Made by a program: the position numbers and the translations under genes
The notes under the pieces: model-generated
The model's input: only the letters and a program-made list of their open reading frames with translations
Told to the model about the DNA's origin: nothing
Databases searched by the model: none
From: DASZYF01 sp035545535
GTDB lineage: Bacteria; Actinomycetota; Actinomycetes; Mycobacteriales; CAJCIY01
Direction: 5' to 3'
Assembly: GCA_035545535.1 (NCBI GenBank)
Contig: DASZYF010000137.1
Coordinates: 1-64,000, forward strand
DNA: 64,000 nucleotides
In this document: one piece after another, positions 34,693 to 43,141 of the stretch
How the letters are laid out: every line of letters begins with the position of its first letter
How positions within the stretch are numbered: position 1 is the first letter of the stretch

Positions 34693-36351
34693 GTGCTGCG
34701 CCGGGCCGGCGCACTCGTGGCCGTGGCCACGACGCTCGCCGTCACATCCGTGTCCGGGACGGCCGCACCGCCGCCCGTCGCGGGCTGCCACACATGGACA
34801 ACGTTCGGGCACGACCCGCACCACGGCTTCGCGGTGCCCGCCGGCTGCGCACAGGTCGACCGCTCGACCGTCGCGCGGCTCGTCCCCGCGTGGTTCCACC
34901 CCATGAAGGACTCGATCACCGCGTCCCCCACCGTCGTCGACGGCACCGTGTACGTCGGGAGCTGGGACGGCACGTTCGTCGCGCTCGACGCCGCGACCGG
35001 TGCGCAGCGCTGGTCCTTCCGCATCACCCAGCACGCGCCCACCGCGTTCGGCCGCATCGTGTCGACCGCGTCGGTGAGCGACTGGCGCACGCCGTCCGGC
35101 GCCCTGCGCCGGGTCGTCGTGTTCGGCGGCGCGTCGACGGTGTGGGTGCTCGACGCGGCCACCGGCCACGAGCTCGCGTCGCTCGACCTCGATCCGCGCA
35201 CGCCGGCCCTGCGGGCGCAGCAGGAGGCCGGCGCCGACGCTCCGGTCGTCGAGGTGGAGTCCTCCCCGGTCCTCGCGACGATCGGCACCCTGCGCCGGTT
35301 CTTCGTCGGGCTGGACGTGCACGACCACCCCGCGGTCGGCCGCACCGGCATCGTGTCGTTGGCGCTGCACCCGGCGGACGGCGACCACTGGTCGCTCATC
35401 CCGGTGTGGAAGCTCGACGCCGAGACCGGTCGGACGTATCGCGGCACCCACGCGCTCACGCAGGGATCCGGTCAGGGACGGGGGTGCGGCGGCGTGTGGT
35501 CGTCGCCGGCGGTCGACGCGCCGAGCCGCACGGTCGTGTTCGGCACGGCGAGCTGCAGCCACCCCGCGGACCAGATCAAGGCGAACGAGAACTACGAGGA
35601 GAGCATGGTCGCGGTGGACGCCGTGACCGGGAAGCTCCGCTGGCGCTACCGGCCCGGCGACGCGCTCGCGTCCGACGCCGCTCGCGTCGCCGACGCGAAC
35701 CGCGACGCGGACTTCGGTGCCTCGCCGAACATCTTCAGCATCGGCGGGCACCTCGTCGTCGGCGAGGGCCGCAAGAGCGGTGAGTACGTCGTGCGCGACC
35801 TGCGCACCGGCGCCCCGGTGAGCGTCACCGCGGTCGGCACCGAGGGCCAGGTGTCGGACGGCTTCGGCATCGGCGGGTTCCTCGGGACCACCGCGGTCGG
35901 CGGGACGGCCGCCGCGCCCGTCGTCGTGGGCGCGACCGCGATCCCGTTCCCGCGCAGCGCCGACGAGGTCGTCCCCGACACCGCGGCCGTCCACGCGGTC
36001 GACCCGCGCACCGGCAAGCAGCTGTGGTCCTACCGCCTCGCCGGGCCGTCGTACGCGCCGACGAGCATCAGCGGCGGCGTCGCCTTCGTGCCGGACACGA
36101 CGACGTCATCGCTGCTCGCCATCGACGTCACGACCGGGCTTCCGCTCTGGGCCGCACCGGTCGTCGGTCCCCCGTCATCGGGGGCCGTCGTCGCCGGCGA
36201 CCTCGTCGTCCTCGGCACCGGCACGCGCGAGACCGACCTCGAGTACAAGGCGGTCAACAGCTCGTTGCAGGACGCGCTCGCCGGGAGCGTCGGCGAGTCC
36301 CCGTTGTCACCGATCTCCGGCGTGCAGGCGTTCCGGCTCGCGCCGCTCTGA
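34693..36351 (+). CDS. Secreted PQQ-like beta-propeller protein
   Basis: A 552-residue exported protein with signal peptide (LVAVATTLAVTSVSGTAA). It has PQQ/quinoprotein-type blades: GTVYVGSWDGTFVALDAATGAQRWSFR, TVWVLDAATGHELASLDL, SMVAVDAVTGKLRWRY, AVHAVDPRTGKQLWSYRL and LLAIDVTTGLPLWAAPV. Such domains form an 8-bladed propeller. No heme c motif is present, so a quinoprotein dehydrogenase role is not supported, and a binding or scaffold role is as likely. GTG lies 2 bp after the preceding stop with AAGG upstream. Confidence 0.84.
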   Translation: MLRRAGALVAVATTLAVTSVSGTAAPPPVAGCHTWTTFGHDPHHGFAVPAGCAQVDRSTVARLVPAWFHPMKDSITASPTVVDGTVYVGSWDGTFVALDAATGAQRWSFRITQHAPTAFGRIVSTASVSDWRTPSGALRRVVVFGGASTVWVLDAATGHELASLDLDPRTPALRAQQEAGADAPVVEVESSPVLATIGTLRRFFVGLDVHDHPAVGRTGIVSLALHPADGDHWSLIPVWKLDAETGRTYRGTHALTQGSGQGRGCGGVWSSPAVDAPSRTVVFGTASCSHPADQIKANENYEESMVAVDAVTGKLRWRYRPGDALASDAARVADANRDADFGASPNIFSIGGHLVVGEGRKSGEYVVRDLRTGAPVSVTAVGTEGQVSDGFGIGGFLGTTAVGGTAAAPVVVGATAIPFPRSADEVVPDTAAVHAVDPRTGKQLWSYRLAGPSYAPTSISGGVAFVPDTTTSSLLAIDVTTGLPLWAAPVVGPPSSGAVVAGDLVVLGTGTRETDLEYKAVNSSLQDALAGSVGESPLSPISGVQAFRLAPL

Positions 36352-36353
36352 CC

Positions 36354-36809
36354 TCAGGCGCGCGGGCGCCACCGCTTCCACAGCGCCGCGGCGGCCGCGC
36401 GCGGCTTCTGCTCCCACCAGAGCTCGACGTCGACCGTGATCGTCGAGTCGTCGGCGCTCGTCACCTGCGCCCGCAGGTCGACCGCCTCGAGCAGGGGGCT
36501 CGGGCGCAGGTAGCGCACGTCGAGCCCCGCCGTCACGAACGCGAGCGGCGCCCCTCCGAGCGGCTCCCACCCGTTGTCGTGCGCGCACAGCTGCGCGGCC
36601 GCCGCGCTGTGGCAGTCGAGCAGCGTCGCGATGATGCCGCCGTTCAGGAAGCCCACTCCGTTGTCGTGCTCGGGCCAGGGCAGGAACGTGGCCCGCATGT
36701 CATCGGGGGTGCCGAAGCTCTTGAGCTGCAGGCCCTTCGGGTTGCTCGGCCCGCACCCGAAGCACGGCAGGTCCGGGTACAGCCGGTCCTGCACCGCGAG
36801 GTCGCTCAC
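36354..36809 (-). CDS. Hotdog-fold thioesterase (PaaI/YbgC-like)
   Basis: A 151-residue hotdog protein. PCFGCGPSNPKGLQL at the N-terminus, HDNGVGFLNGGIIATLLDCH (the acyl-CoA-binding helix with Gly-Gly and Asp) and AFVTAGLDVRYLRPSPL are typical of acyl-CoA thioesterases and related proteins in steroid clusters. It would release CoA from stalled intermediates. GTG at 36809 is chosen; GTG at 36812 is possible. It converges on the propeller gene with 2 bp between stops. Confidence 0.82.
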   Translation of the reverse strand: MSDLAVQDRLYPDLPCFGCGPSNPKGLQLKSFGTPDDMRATFLPWPEHDNGVGFLNGGIIATLLDCHSAAAAQLCAHDNGWEPLGGAPLAFVTAGLDVRYLRPSPLLEAVDLRAQVTSADDSTITVDVELWWEQKPRAAAAALWKRWRPRA

Positions 36810-36835
36810 GACCTCACCGTAAGCCGACCCCTGGC

Positions 36836-36892
36836 CGAGATCGGCTTTGTGACGGCCGTCCGGGCCGTTCAGCCGCCACAACGCCGATCTCG
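36836..36892. repeat. 57-bp intergenic inverted repeat, copy B
   Basis: Arms CGAGATCGGCTTTGTG (36836-36851) and CACAACGCCGATCTCG (36877-36892) surround a 25-nt loop that itself contains ACGGCC/GGCCGT. Total length equals copy A at 14114-14170. Relative to A it is inverted, and the C:G pair at arm position 4 is changed to G:C on both sides, so pairing is preserved. It lies between the thioesterase start and the fadA6 stop, both on the minus strand. Confidence 0.75.
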
Positions 36893-36907
36893 ACCGGCGA
36901 GGTTGGC

Positions 36908-38062
<1,155 letters not shown>

Positions 38063-38071
38063 GCCCCAAGT

Positions 38072-38086
38072 CTGACACCCCGTCAG
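38072..38086. promoter_or_regulatory. CTGACGG-type palindromic operator (variant) upstream of fadA6
   Basis: CTGACACCCCGTCAG has 5-bp perfect outer arms, with the left inner half degenerate. It ends over the stop codon of the upstream SDR and lies 10 bp before the fadA6 ATG. The same variant occurs at 40594-40608. Confidence 0.68.
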
Positions 38087-38853
38087 GTGCGCGGCTCCCG
38101 CGGAGCGGGCGGACCGGCGTTCACCCCGCCGTCGATGAGGAACTCGCTGCCGGTGCAGTAGCTCGCCGCGTCGGACGCCACCCACAGCACCAGCTCGGCC
38201 ACCTCCTCCGGCTTGCACATGCGGGTCAGCGCCGGCAGCGGCTGCGGGATCTGCGCGATGGACATCGCGTCCTCGCCGGCGATCATCGGTGTGATGACGC
38301 CGGACGGGTGCACCGAGTTGACCCGGATCTTGTAGCGGCCGAGCTCGGCCGCGGCGCTCTTGGTCATGCCGAGCACGGCCCACTTCGACGAGGTGTAGGC
38401 GATGGTGCCGGCGCCGCCCATCTTCGCGGCGACCGAGGAGATGTTGACGATCGAGCCCCGGCCGCGCTCGCGCATCGCCGGGACCGACTTCTGCATCCCG
38501 AGGAACGTGCCGGTGACGTTCACGGCGAGCACCTGCTCGAACGTCGCGAGCGGCATGGTCTCGACCATGCCGGCGCGCAGGACGCCGGCGTTGTTGACGA
38601 GGACGTCGAGGCCGCCGTACTGCGAGGTCGCCGTGGCGACGGCGGCGTCCCACGCGGCCGGGGCGGTGACGTCGAGCTCTACGTAGGTGGCGCCGGCGCC
38701 GATCTCCGCGGCGAGCGCGCGCCCCTCGTCGTGCAGCACGTCGCCGATGACGACCTGCGCACCCTCGGCGACGAACAGCTTCGCCTCCGCGGCCCCCATG
38801 CCGCGGGCCGCGCCGCTGATCAGCGCGACCTTGCCGTCGAGCCTGCCTGCCAT
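38083..38853 (-). CDS. Short-chain dehydrogenase/reductase (3-alpha,20-beta-HSD-like)
   Basis: A 256-residue classical SDR: SGAARGMGAAEAKLFVAEG, NNAGVLRAG, AYTSSKWAVLGMTKSAA with Tyr-x3-Lys, and VNSVHPSGVITPMI. The overall pattern is close to 3-alpha/20-beta-hydroxysteroid dehydrogenases of actinobacteria. It lies between the NTF2-like gene (33 bp gap) and fadA6 (20 bp gap) on the same strand. A hydroxysteroid or hydroxyacyl substrate is likely but unproven. Confidence 0.86.
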   Translation of the reverse strand: MAGRLDGKVALISGAARGMGAAEAKLFVAEGAQVVIGDVLHDEGRALAAEIGAGATYVELDVTAPAAWDAAVATATSQYGGLDVLVNNAGVLRAGMVETMPLATFEQVLAVNVTGTFLGMQKSVPAMRERGRGSIVNISSVAAKMGGAGTIAYTSSKWAVLGMTKSAAAELGRYKIRVNSVHPSGVITPMIAGEDAMSIAQIPQPLPALTRMCKPEEVAELVLWVASDAASYCTGSEFLIDGGVNAGPPAPREPRT

Positions 38854-38886
38854 CTGCTGTTCTCCGTCGTCAGGGATCGGGGTCGC

Positions 38887-39339
38887 TCAGGACTCGGTCA
38901 GCCGGACACCACGGACGTGGTGCGTGAGGTCACCCGCCAGGTCGGTGAGCACGACGCGCTGCGTGAAGCGCCAGCGGCCGTCGACCCGCGCGAAGCGATC
39001 GTGGTAGCGGCCGGCGAGGATCGTCTGCAGCGGCACCAGCCCCGGGACTGCCTGCAGCACAGCGAAGTACGACGTCGCGGTCGCGGTGCCGGCGTCCTCG
39101 TCGACGTCGATCACCAGGTTGGTGATCTGGTGCTTGGTGCACGGTGAGCCGTCGTGCCGGATGGTCGTGTGGCGCATCGCGTCGGCGATCTGCGCGTCGC
39201 GCTGCACGACGTAGCCGTCGGGCGTCGGCACCTCGTAGGTCGCACCGACGAAGAGCGCGCCGACGGTGTCGTAGTCCGCCGCGTCGACCGCCTCGGCGTA
39301 GCCGTGCACAAGAGCGGTGATCTCGTCCCGGGCGCTCAC
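38887..39339 (-). CDS. NTF2/SnoaL-like protein (BaiE-type fold)
   Basis: A 150-residue cone-shaped alpha+beta protein. ITALVHGYAEAVDAADYDTVGALF at the N-terminus, TKHQITNLVIDVDED in the middle and a C-terminal GRYHDRFARVDGRWRFTQRVV strand pair are typical SnoaL-like/NTF2 features. Family members include ketosteroid isomerase, bile-acid 7-alpha-dehydratase and many dehydratases of steroid clusters. GTG overlaps the stop of the upstream esterase (GTGA). Confidence 0.8.
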   Translation of the reverse strand: MSARDEITALVHGYAEAVDAADYDTVGALFVGATYEVPTPDGYVVQRDAQIADAMRHTTIRHDGSPCTKHQITNLVIDVDEDAGTATATSYFAVLQAVPGLVPLQTILAGRYHDRFARVDGRWRFTQRVVLTDLAGDLTHHVRGVRLTES

Positions 39340-40583
39340 GAGGCGACGGCGGATCCCGGAGCGGCGACGCCCTCGCCCGATGCCCGCCCGACGGTCGCGG
39401 AGAGGAAGCGCTCGACACCGCGCACCACGTGCGCGGTGCGCACCGACGGGAACACCTCGAAGCCGTGCTGCGTGCCCGGCAGCTCCGCGTAGACGACGGT
39501 CGACGTCGAGATCTCGCGCAGCTTCTCGACGAGCAACCGCGCCTCGACCACGGGCACGAGGGTGTCGTGCGCGCCGTGGATGACGAAGAACGGCGGCGAG
39601 TCCGGCCGCACCTGGCGGATGGGCGAGTACGAGGCGTAGAGCTCGGGATCGTCCTGGTACCTCTTCTCGACGACCAGGCGGCCGAGCAGCTCCTCGCGGG
39701 TGCGGATGCTCTCCTTGTGGCCGGTGTCGCCGCAGATGTCGTAGACGCCGTAGAACGCGACGCACGCCCTGATGACGTCGACGTTGCGCAGCGCGACGAG
39801 GGAGCAGAGGTGCCCGCCGGCGGAGCCGCCGGTGATGACGATGTTGTCCGGGTCGCCGCCGTACTCGGCGATGTGCTCGCGCGTCCACGCGAGCGCGGCC
39901 TCCACGTCGGAGACCATGCCGCCCATCTTCGTCCTGGGGGCGAGGCGGTAGTTGGGCGCGACGCAGACCCAGCCGCGGGCCGCGAGGTGGTTCATGAGCG
40001 GCAGGCCCTGCTGGTCCTTAGTGCCGATGACCCAGCCGCCGCCGTGCACCTGCAGAAGCACCGGAGCGCCCTGCGGCCGGTCGTCGCGGTGGTAGACGTC
40101 GAGCAGGTGACGCTTGCCCGCGCCGTCGGCGTAGCGCACGTCCCGGTGCTTGGTCACGTGCGGCAGCTTCGGCCGGAACGGGATGGTCAGCTGGCGCCAG
40201 GGCACCCGCAGGTCGTTCGGCACCGGCTGGTCGAGCAGCGGACTGGCGTAGCGCTCACCCAGGCCGGCGACGAGCGCCTCGTCGATCACACCGCGCGCGC
40301 GGTCGGACTGCCGGATGAGCACGACCAGCCCGACGACGCTCAGCAGGTCGAGGCCGAGCCCCACCCAGCCGGCCCAGCCGTCGACCGCCCCGCCGATCGC
40401 GAACCCGATCGTGGCGAGCACCACGACCACGAGGTTGTGCGGCGCGAGCTCGGTCGTGAGCCAGCCGGCGAAGAAGACCGGCACCCCGAGGCCGCCCGCC
40501 TTCGCCAGTGGCCGCAGGCCGTTGAGCGTGAAGAGCGCACCCCCGACGGACAGCCCGAAGAACACCCACGTCAGCGCGCTCAC
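39336..40583 (-). CDS. Membrane-anchored alpha/beta hydrolase (HSL/esterase family)
   Basis: A 415-residue protein. The first about 105 residues carry three or four hydrophobic segments (FFGLSVGGALFTLNGL, VVVVLATIGFAIGGAV, LLSVVGLVVLI). The hydrolase domain has the HGGGWVIG oxyanion motif of hormone-sensitive lipases, nucleophile GGSAGG, and a distal Asp/His pair (HGAHDTLVPV and GTQHGFEVF). It may hydrolyse lipid or steroid esters at the membrane. It is the first gene of a minus-strand operon that includes the NTF2-like gene and SDR, with fadA6 possibly co-transcribed, and has an operator 11 bp upstream. Confidence 0.88.
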   Translation of the reverse strand: MSALTWVFFGLSVGGALFTLNGLRPLAKAGGLGVPVFFAGWLTTELAPHNLVVVVLATIGFAIGGAVDGWAGWVGLGLDLLSVVGLVVLIRQSDRARGVIDEALVAGLGERYASPLLDQPVPNDLRVPWRQLTIPFRPKLPHVTKHRDVRYADGAGKRHLLDVYHRDDRPQGAPVLLQVHGGGWVIGTKDQQGLPLMNHLAARGWVCVAPNYRLAPRTKMGGMVSDVEAALAWTREHIAEYGGDPDNIVITGGSAGGHLCSLVALRNVDVIRACVAFYGVYDICGDTGHKESIRTREELLGRLVVEKRYQDDPELYASYSPIRQVRPDSPPFFVIHGAHDTLVPVVEARLLVEKLREISTSTVVYAELPGTQHGFEVFPSVRTAHVVRGVERFLSATVGRASGEGVAAPGSAVAS

Positions 40584-40593
40584 ACCGGCGATT

Positions 40594-40608
40594 CTGACAC
40601 CCCGTCAG
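40594..40608. promoter_or_regulatory. CTGACGG-type palindromic operator (variant) upstream of the esterase operon
   Basis: CTGACACCCCGTCAG, identical to the site at 38072, is 11 bp upstream of the esterase GTG. The divergent WS/DGAT gene starts 88 bp away. Two identical variant sites in front of the first and last genes of the same directional cluster argue for deliberate co-regulation. Confidence 0.7.
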
Positions 40609-40695
40609 GCCGTCCGGCGGGCGGTGCGGTAGGCATGATCATCCGTTGCGCCGTTCGCCCCCCGTTGGCCCGGTTCGCGCGTACCGTTCCGGTGC

Positions 40696-42099
40696 GTGCG
40701 ACAGATGAGCGGCCTCGACGCCACCTTCCTCTACACCGAGACGGGCGGCATGCACATGCACGTCGTCGGTGTCATGGTGTTCGACCCGTCGACGTCCACG
40801 GAGCCCTACTCCTTCGACCGCATCAAGGAGCTGGTCGCGTCCCGCCTCGCCGGCATGCCGCACTTCCGGCAGAAGCTCGCGATGGTGCCGCTGCGGCTGC
40901 ACCACCCCGTGTGGGTGGACGACGAGGAGTTCGACCTCGACTTCCACATCCGCCGCGTGGCCTGCCCGAGCCCGGGCACGCTGGACGAGCTCGCCGGCGT
41001 CGCGGCCGACATCGCGAGCCGGCGCCTCGACCGCGACCACCCGCTGTGGCAGATGTACGTCGTCGAAGGTCTCGAGGACGGCCTCATCGGTGTGGTGATG
41101 AAGGTGCACCACAGCGCCACCGACGGCGTCTCCGGCGCGAGCCTGCTGGCCCAGCTGTTCGAGCTCGAGCCCGACCCGGCACCGCGAGAGCTCGCCGCGG
41201 TCGGAGAGCCCGCCCGCCGGCCCAGCGACCTCGCGCTCATCGGCTACGCGGTGTCGGAGTGGGCGCGGCACCCGATGCGCATCGCGAAGGTCGTGCCGTC
41301 GACCCTGATGGGAGCCACCAACCTCATCCGCACGCGCCGCGCCCGAACCGGGCGCGGGGGCATGGCCCTCCCGCTTACCGCCCCGCGCACACCGTTCAAC
41401 GGCAACATCACGCCGCACCGCACGGTCGCGTTCGTCAACGTCCCGCTCGCCGACCTGAAGGCCATCAAGAACGCGTTCGGCACGACGCTGAACGACGTCG
41501 TGCTCACGGTCTCCGCCAGCGCGCTGCGCGACTACCTCGCGAAGCACGGCGAGCTGCCGGAGTCGTCGTTGCAGGCGTCGGTCCCGGTGTCGACGCACGG
41601 CGAGGGCGGCACCAAGAAGGGCGTCAACCAGATCTCGACGATGTTCGTCACGCTGGCGACCGACATCGAGGACCCGGTGGAGCGACTGCTCGCCATCCAC
41701 GAGATGACGAACGGCGCGAAGGAGGACCACAAGGCGGTCGGTGCGCACCTGCTGCAGGAGTGGGCCGAGTTCGCCGCGCCGCTGACGTTCGGCCTCGCCG
41801 CGCGGCTCATCGCCAACCCCGCGGTCGCCGAGCGCCTCACGCCGTCGAACCTCGTCATCTCCAACGTGCCGGGACCGTCGTTCCCCCTGTACTTCGCGGG
41901 TGCCGAGCTCAAGGCGATGTACCCGCTCGGACCGCTGACCGCCGGCATGGGGCTGAACCTCACCGTGATGTCGCTGCGCGACAGCGTCGGGTTCGGCTTC
42001 ATCGCCTGCCGCGAGCTGCTGCCCGACGTGCAGGACCTGGCCGCCTGCGTGCCGGCCGCGGTGGCCGAGCTGCTCGACGCGGCCCGCACCGCGGCCTGA
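40696..42099 (+). CDS. Wax ester synthase/diacylglycerol acyltransferase (WS/DGAT)
   Basis: A 467-residue bifunctional acyltransferase. It begins MSGLDATFLYTETG four codons into the frame. The catalytic motif is HHSATDG (His138, His139, Asp143, Gly144). C-terminal NLVISNVPGPSFPLYFAGA and TAGMGLNLTVMSLRDSVGFG are characteristic. The enzyme makes triacylglycerol or wax esters from acyl-CoA at the membrane, diverting acyl-CoA from catabolism to storage. The tetR gene begins 45 bp downstream on the same strand. Confidence 0.93.
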   Translation: MRQMSGLDATFLYTETGGMHMHVVGVMVFDPSTSTEPYSFDRIKELVASRLAGMPHFRQKLAMVPLRLHHPVWVDDEEFDLDFHIRRVACPSPGTLDELAGVAADIASRRLDRDHPLWQMYVVEGLEDGLIGVVMKVHHSATDGVSGASLLAQLFELEPDPAPRELAAVGEPARRPSDLALIGYAVSEWARHPMRIAKVVPSTLMGATNLIRTRRARTGRGGMALPLTAPRTPFNGNITPHRTVAFVNVPLADLKAIKNAFGTTLNDVVLTVSASALRDYLAKHGELPESSLQASVPVSTHGEGGTKKGVNQISTMFVTLATDIEDPVERLLAIHEMTNGAKEDHKAVGAHLLQEWAEFAAPLTFGLAARLIANPAVAERLTPSNLVISNVPGPSFPLYFAGAELKAMYPLGPLTAGMGLNLTVMSLRDSVGFGFIACRELLPDVQDLAACVPAAVAELLDAARTAA

Positions 42100-42119
42100 C
42101 CCGCCGTCACATCTGCGGG

Positions 42120-42140
42120 CGAACCCGGCGGTAGGGTTCG
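42120..42140. promoter_or_regulatory. Inverted repeat just upstream of tetR
   Basis: CGAACCC (42120-42126) and GGGTTCG (42134-42140) form 7-bp perfect arms with a 7-bp centre, ending 4 bp before the tetR GTG. It may be an autoregulatory site. It does not match the CTGACGG motif. Confidence 0.42.
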
Positions 42141-42144
42141 GCGC

Positions 42145-42843
42145 GTGTCGCCCCGAGGCGCAGCCGCGCGCGAACGCGCCGATGCCACCGACTCCGCACC
42201 CACCGAGCTGCGCGCGGCCGACGGTCGGGTGCCGGGCCGCCGTGGTCTCGCGACGCGGCAGCGGCTGCTCGACTGCACGGCGCGGTTGCTCGCCAACACC
42301 TCGTACCGCGATCTGAAGGTCACCGACATCAGCCGCGAGGCGGGCACATCGCCGGCCACCTTCTACCACTACTTCCCGGACATCGAGTCGGCCCTCACGG
42401 TGCTCGCGCAGGCCACGGCGGACCGCGGTGCGGAGCTGGCCGAGCTCGTCGGCGAGGAGCCGTGGAAGGGCACGGTCGGCTACGACGCGGCGCTGCGCCT
42501 CGTCGACGGCGTGCTCGTGTTCTGGGGCGAGAACGCCGCGGTGCTGCGCGTGGTCGACCTTCTCGCGAAGGAGGGCGACGAGGGCTTCCGGGCGATCCGC
42601 ACGCGCATGCTCAACAGCACGACCCGCGCGCTCTCCGACGCGATCGTGAACCTCGGCGACAAGGGCAACGAGGACGTCGACGCGACCGCGATGGCCGCCG
42701 TGCTCGTCTCGATGCTCGCGCACGTCGCCGAGCACCAGCCGGGGCTCGAGGCCGCGCAGATCTCGGTCGACGGCCTGCGCGAGAGCATGGCGCGGCTCGT
42801 CTACGGCGGCGTCACCGGACGGCGCGTCGCGACTCCTCGCTGA
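42145..42843 (+). CDS. TetR family transcriptional regulator (candidate regulon controller)
   Basis: A 232-residue TetR protein with a longer polar N-terminus (about 35 residues) before the HTH: RQRLLDCTARLLANTSYRDL then KVTDISREAGTSPATFYHYF. The large C-terminal domain (FWGENAAVLRVVDLLAKEGDEGF onward) is of the type found in mycobacterial regulators of lipid metabolism. It is not KstR or KstR2 by my recollection of those sequences. It is one of only two regulators in the window; the other has its own operator, so this one is the best local candidate to bind the CTGACGG palindromes. That is inference. Confidence 0.85.
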   Translation: MSPRGAAARERADATDSAPTELRAADGRVPGRRGLATRQRLLDCTARLLANTSYRDLKVTDISREAGTSPATFYHYFPDIESALTVLAQATADRGAELAELVGEEPWKGTVGYDAALRLVDGVLVFWGENAAVLRVVDLLAKEGDEGFRAIRTRMLNSTTRALSDAIVNLGDKGNEDVDATAMAAVLVSMLAHVAEHQPGLEAAQISVDGLRESMARLVYGGVTGRRVATPR

Positions 42844-43027
42844 CCCCGCCGGCGCCGCTGCGCGGAGCGGCGCGGGGGTGCGGCATCGCGGTCGGGGCCG
42901 TCGGACCGCTCATCGCCACCCGGTCGGCCAGCGCGATCCCGCGGCACAGCAGGAGACCCAGCAAGGCGACCACGAGGTAACCCGTGACGCCCACCGCGAT
43001 CCACAGCGCGACGCTCATGTTCGGCAT
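42812..43027 (-). CDS. Small single-pass membrane protein
   Basis: A 71-residue frame (68 from an alternative ATG at 43018). One hydrophobic segment (LWIAVGVTGYLVVALLGLLLC) near the N-terminus is followed by a basic, Pro/Ala-rich tail. No known domain. The 3' end overlaps the convergent tetR by 32 bp. A perfect palindrome lies about 50 bp upstream (43074-43096). Moderate support: coherent topology and upstream regulatory sequence, but no homologue recognised. Confidence 0.5.
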   Translation of the reverse strand: MPNMSVALWIAVGVTGYLVVALLGLLLCRGIALADRVAMSGPTAPTAMPHPRAAPRSGAGGVSEESRRAVR

Positions 43028-43073
43028 CGTGCGCCATTTCCGGCCCAGTGCAAACACGCTGTGCCGCATGTCG

Positions 43074-43096
43074 CATCTTGACGCGACGTCAAGATG
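43074..43096. promoter_or_regulatory. Perfect CATCTTGACG palindrome, variant of the CTGACGG motif
   Basis: CATCTTGACG and CGTCAAGATG are perfect 10-bp arms around CGA. The core TTGACGCGACGTCAA differs from the consensus only at the outermost base on each side. A weaker TGACCGCCCGGTCA plus half site CCGTCAG follows at 43124-43144, over the stop of the ACAD gene. The site lies upstream of the small membrane protein gene. Confidence 0.65.
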
Positions 43097-43141
43097 TGGG
43101 CCCGCTGTGCTGCTCGCGATGGCTGACCGCCCGGTCACCCG

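Noticed and set aside
39429..42134. A 901-codon plus-strand open frame across the esterase and WS/DGAT genes
   Set aside because: Its translation is Arg/Gly/Ala/Asp-rich with no domain, and it runs antisense to the esterase and out of frame with WS/DGAT, both of which have clear catalytic motifs. Long spurious frames are expected at this GC content.
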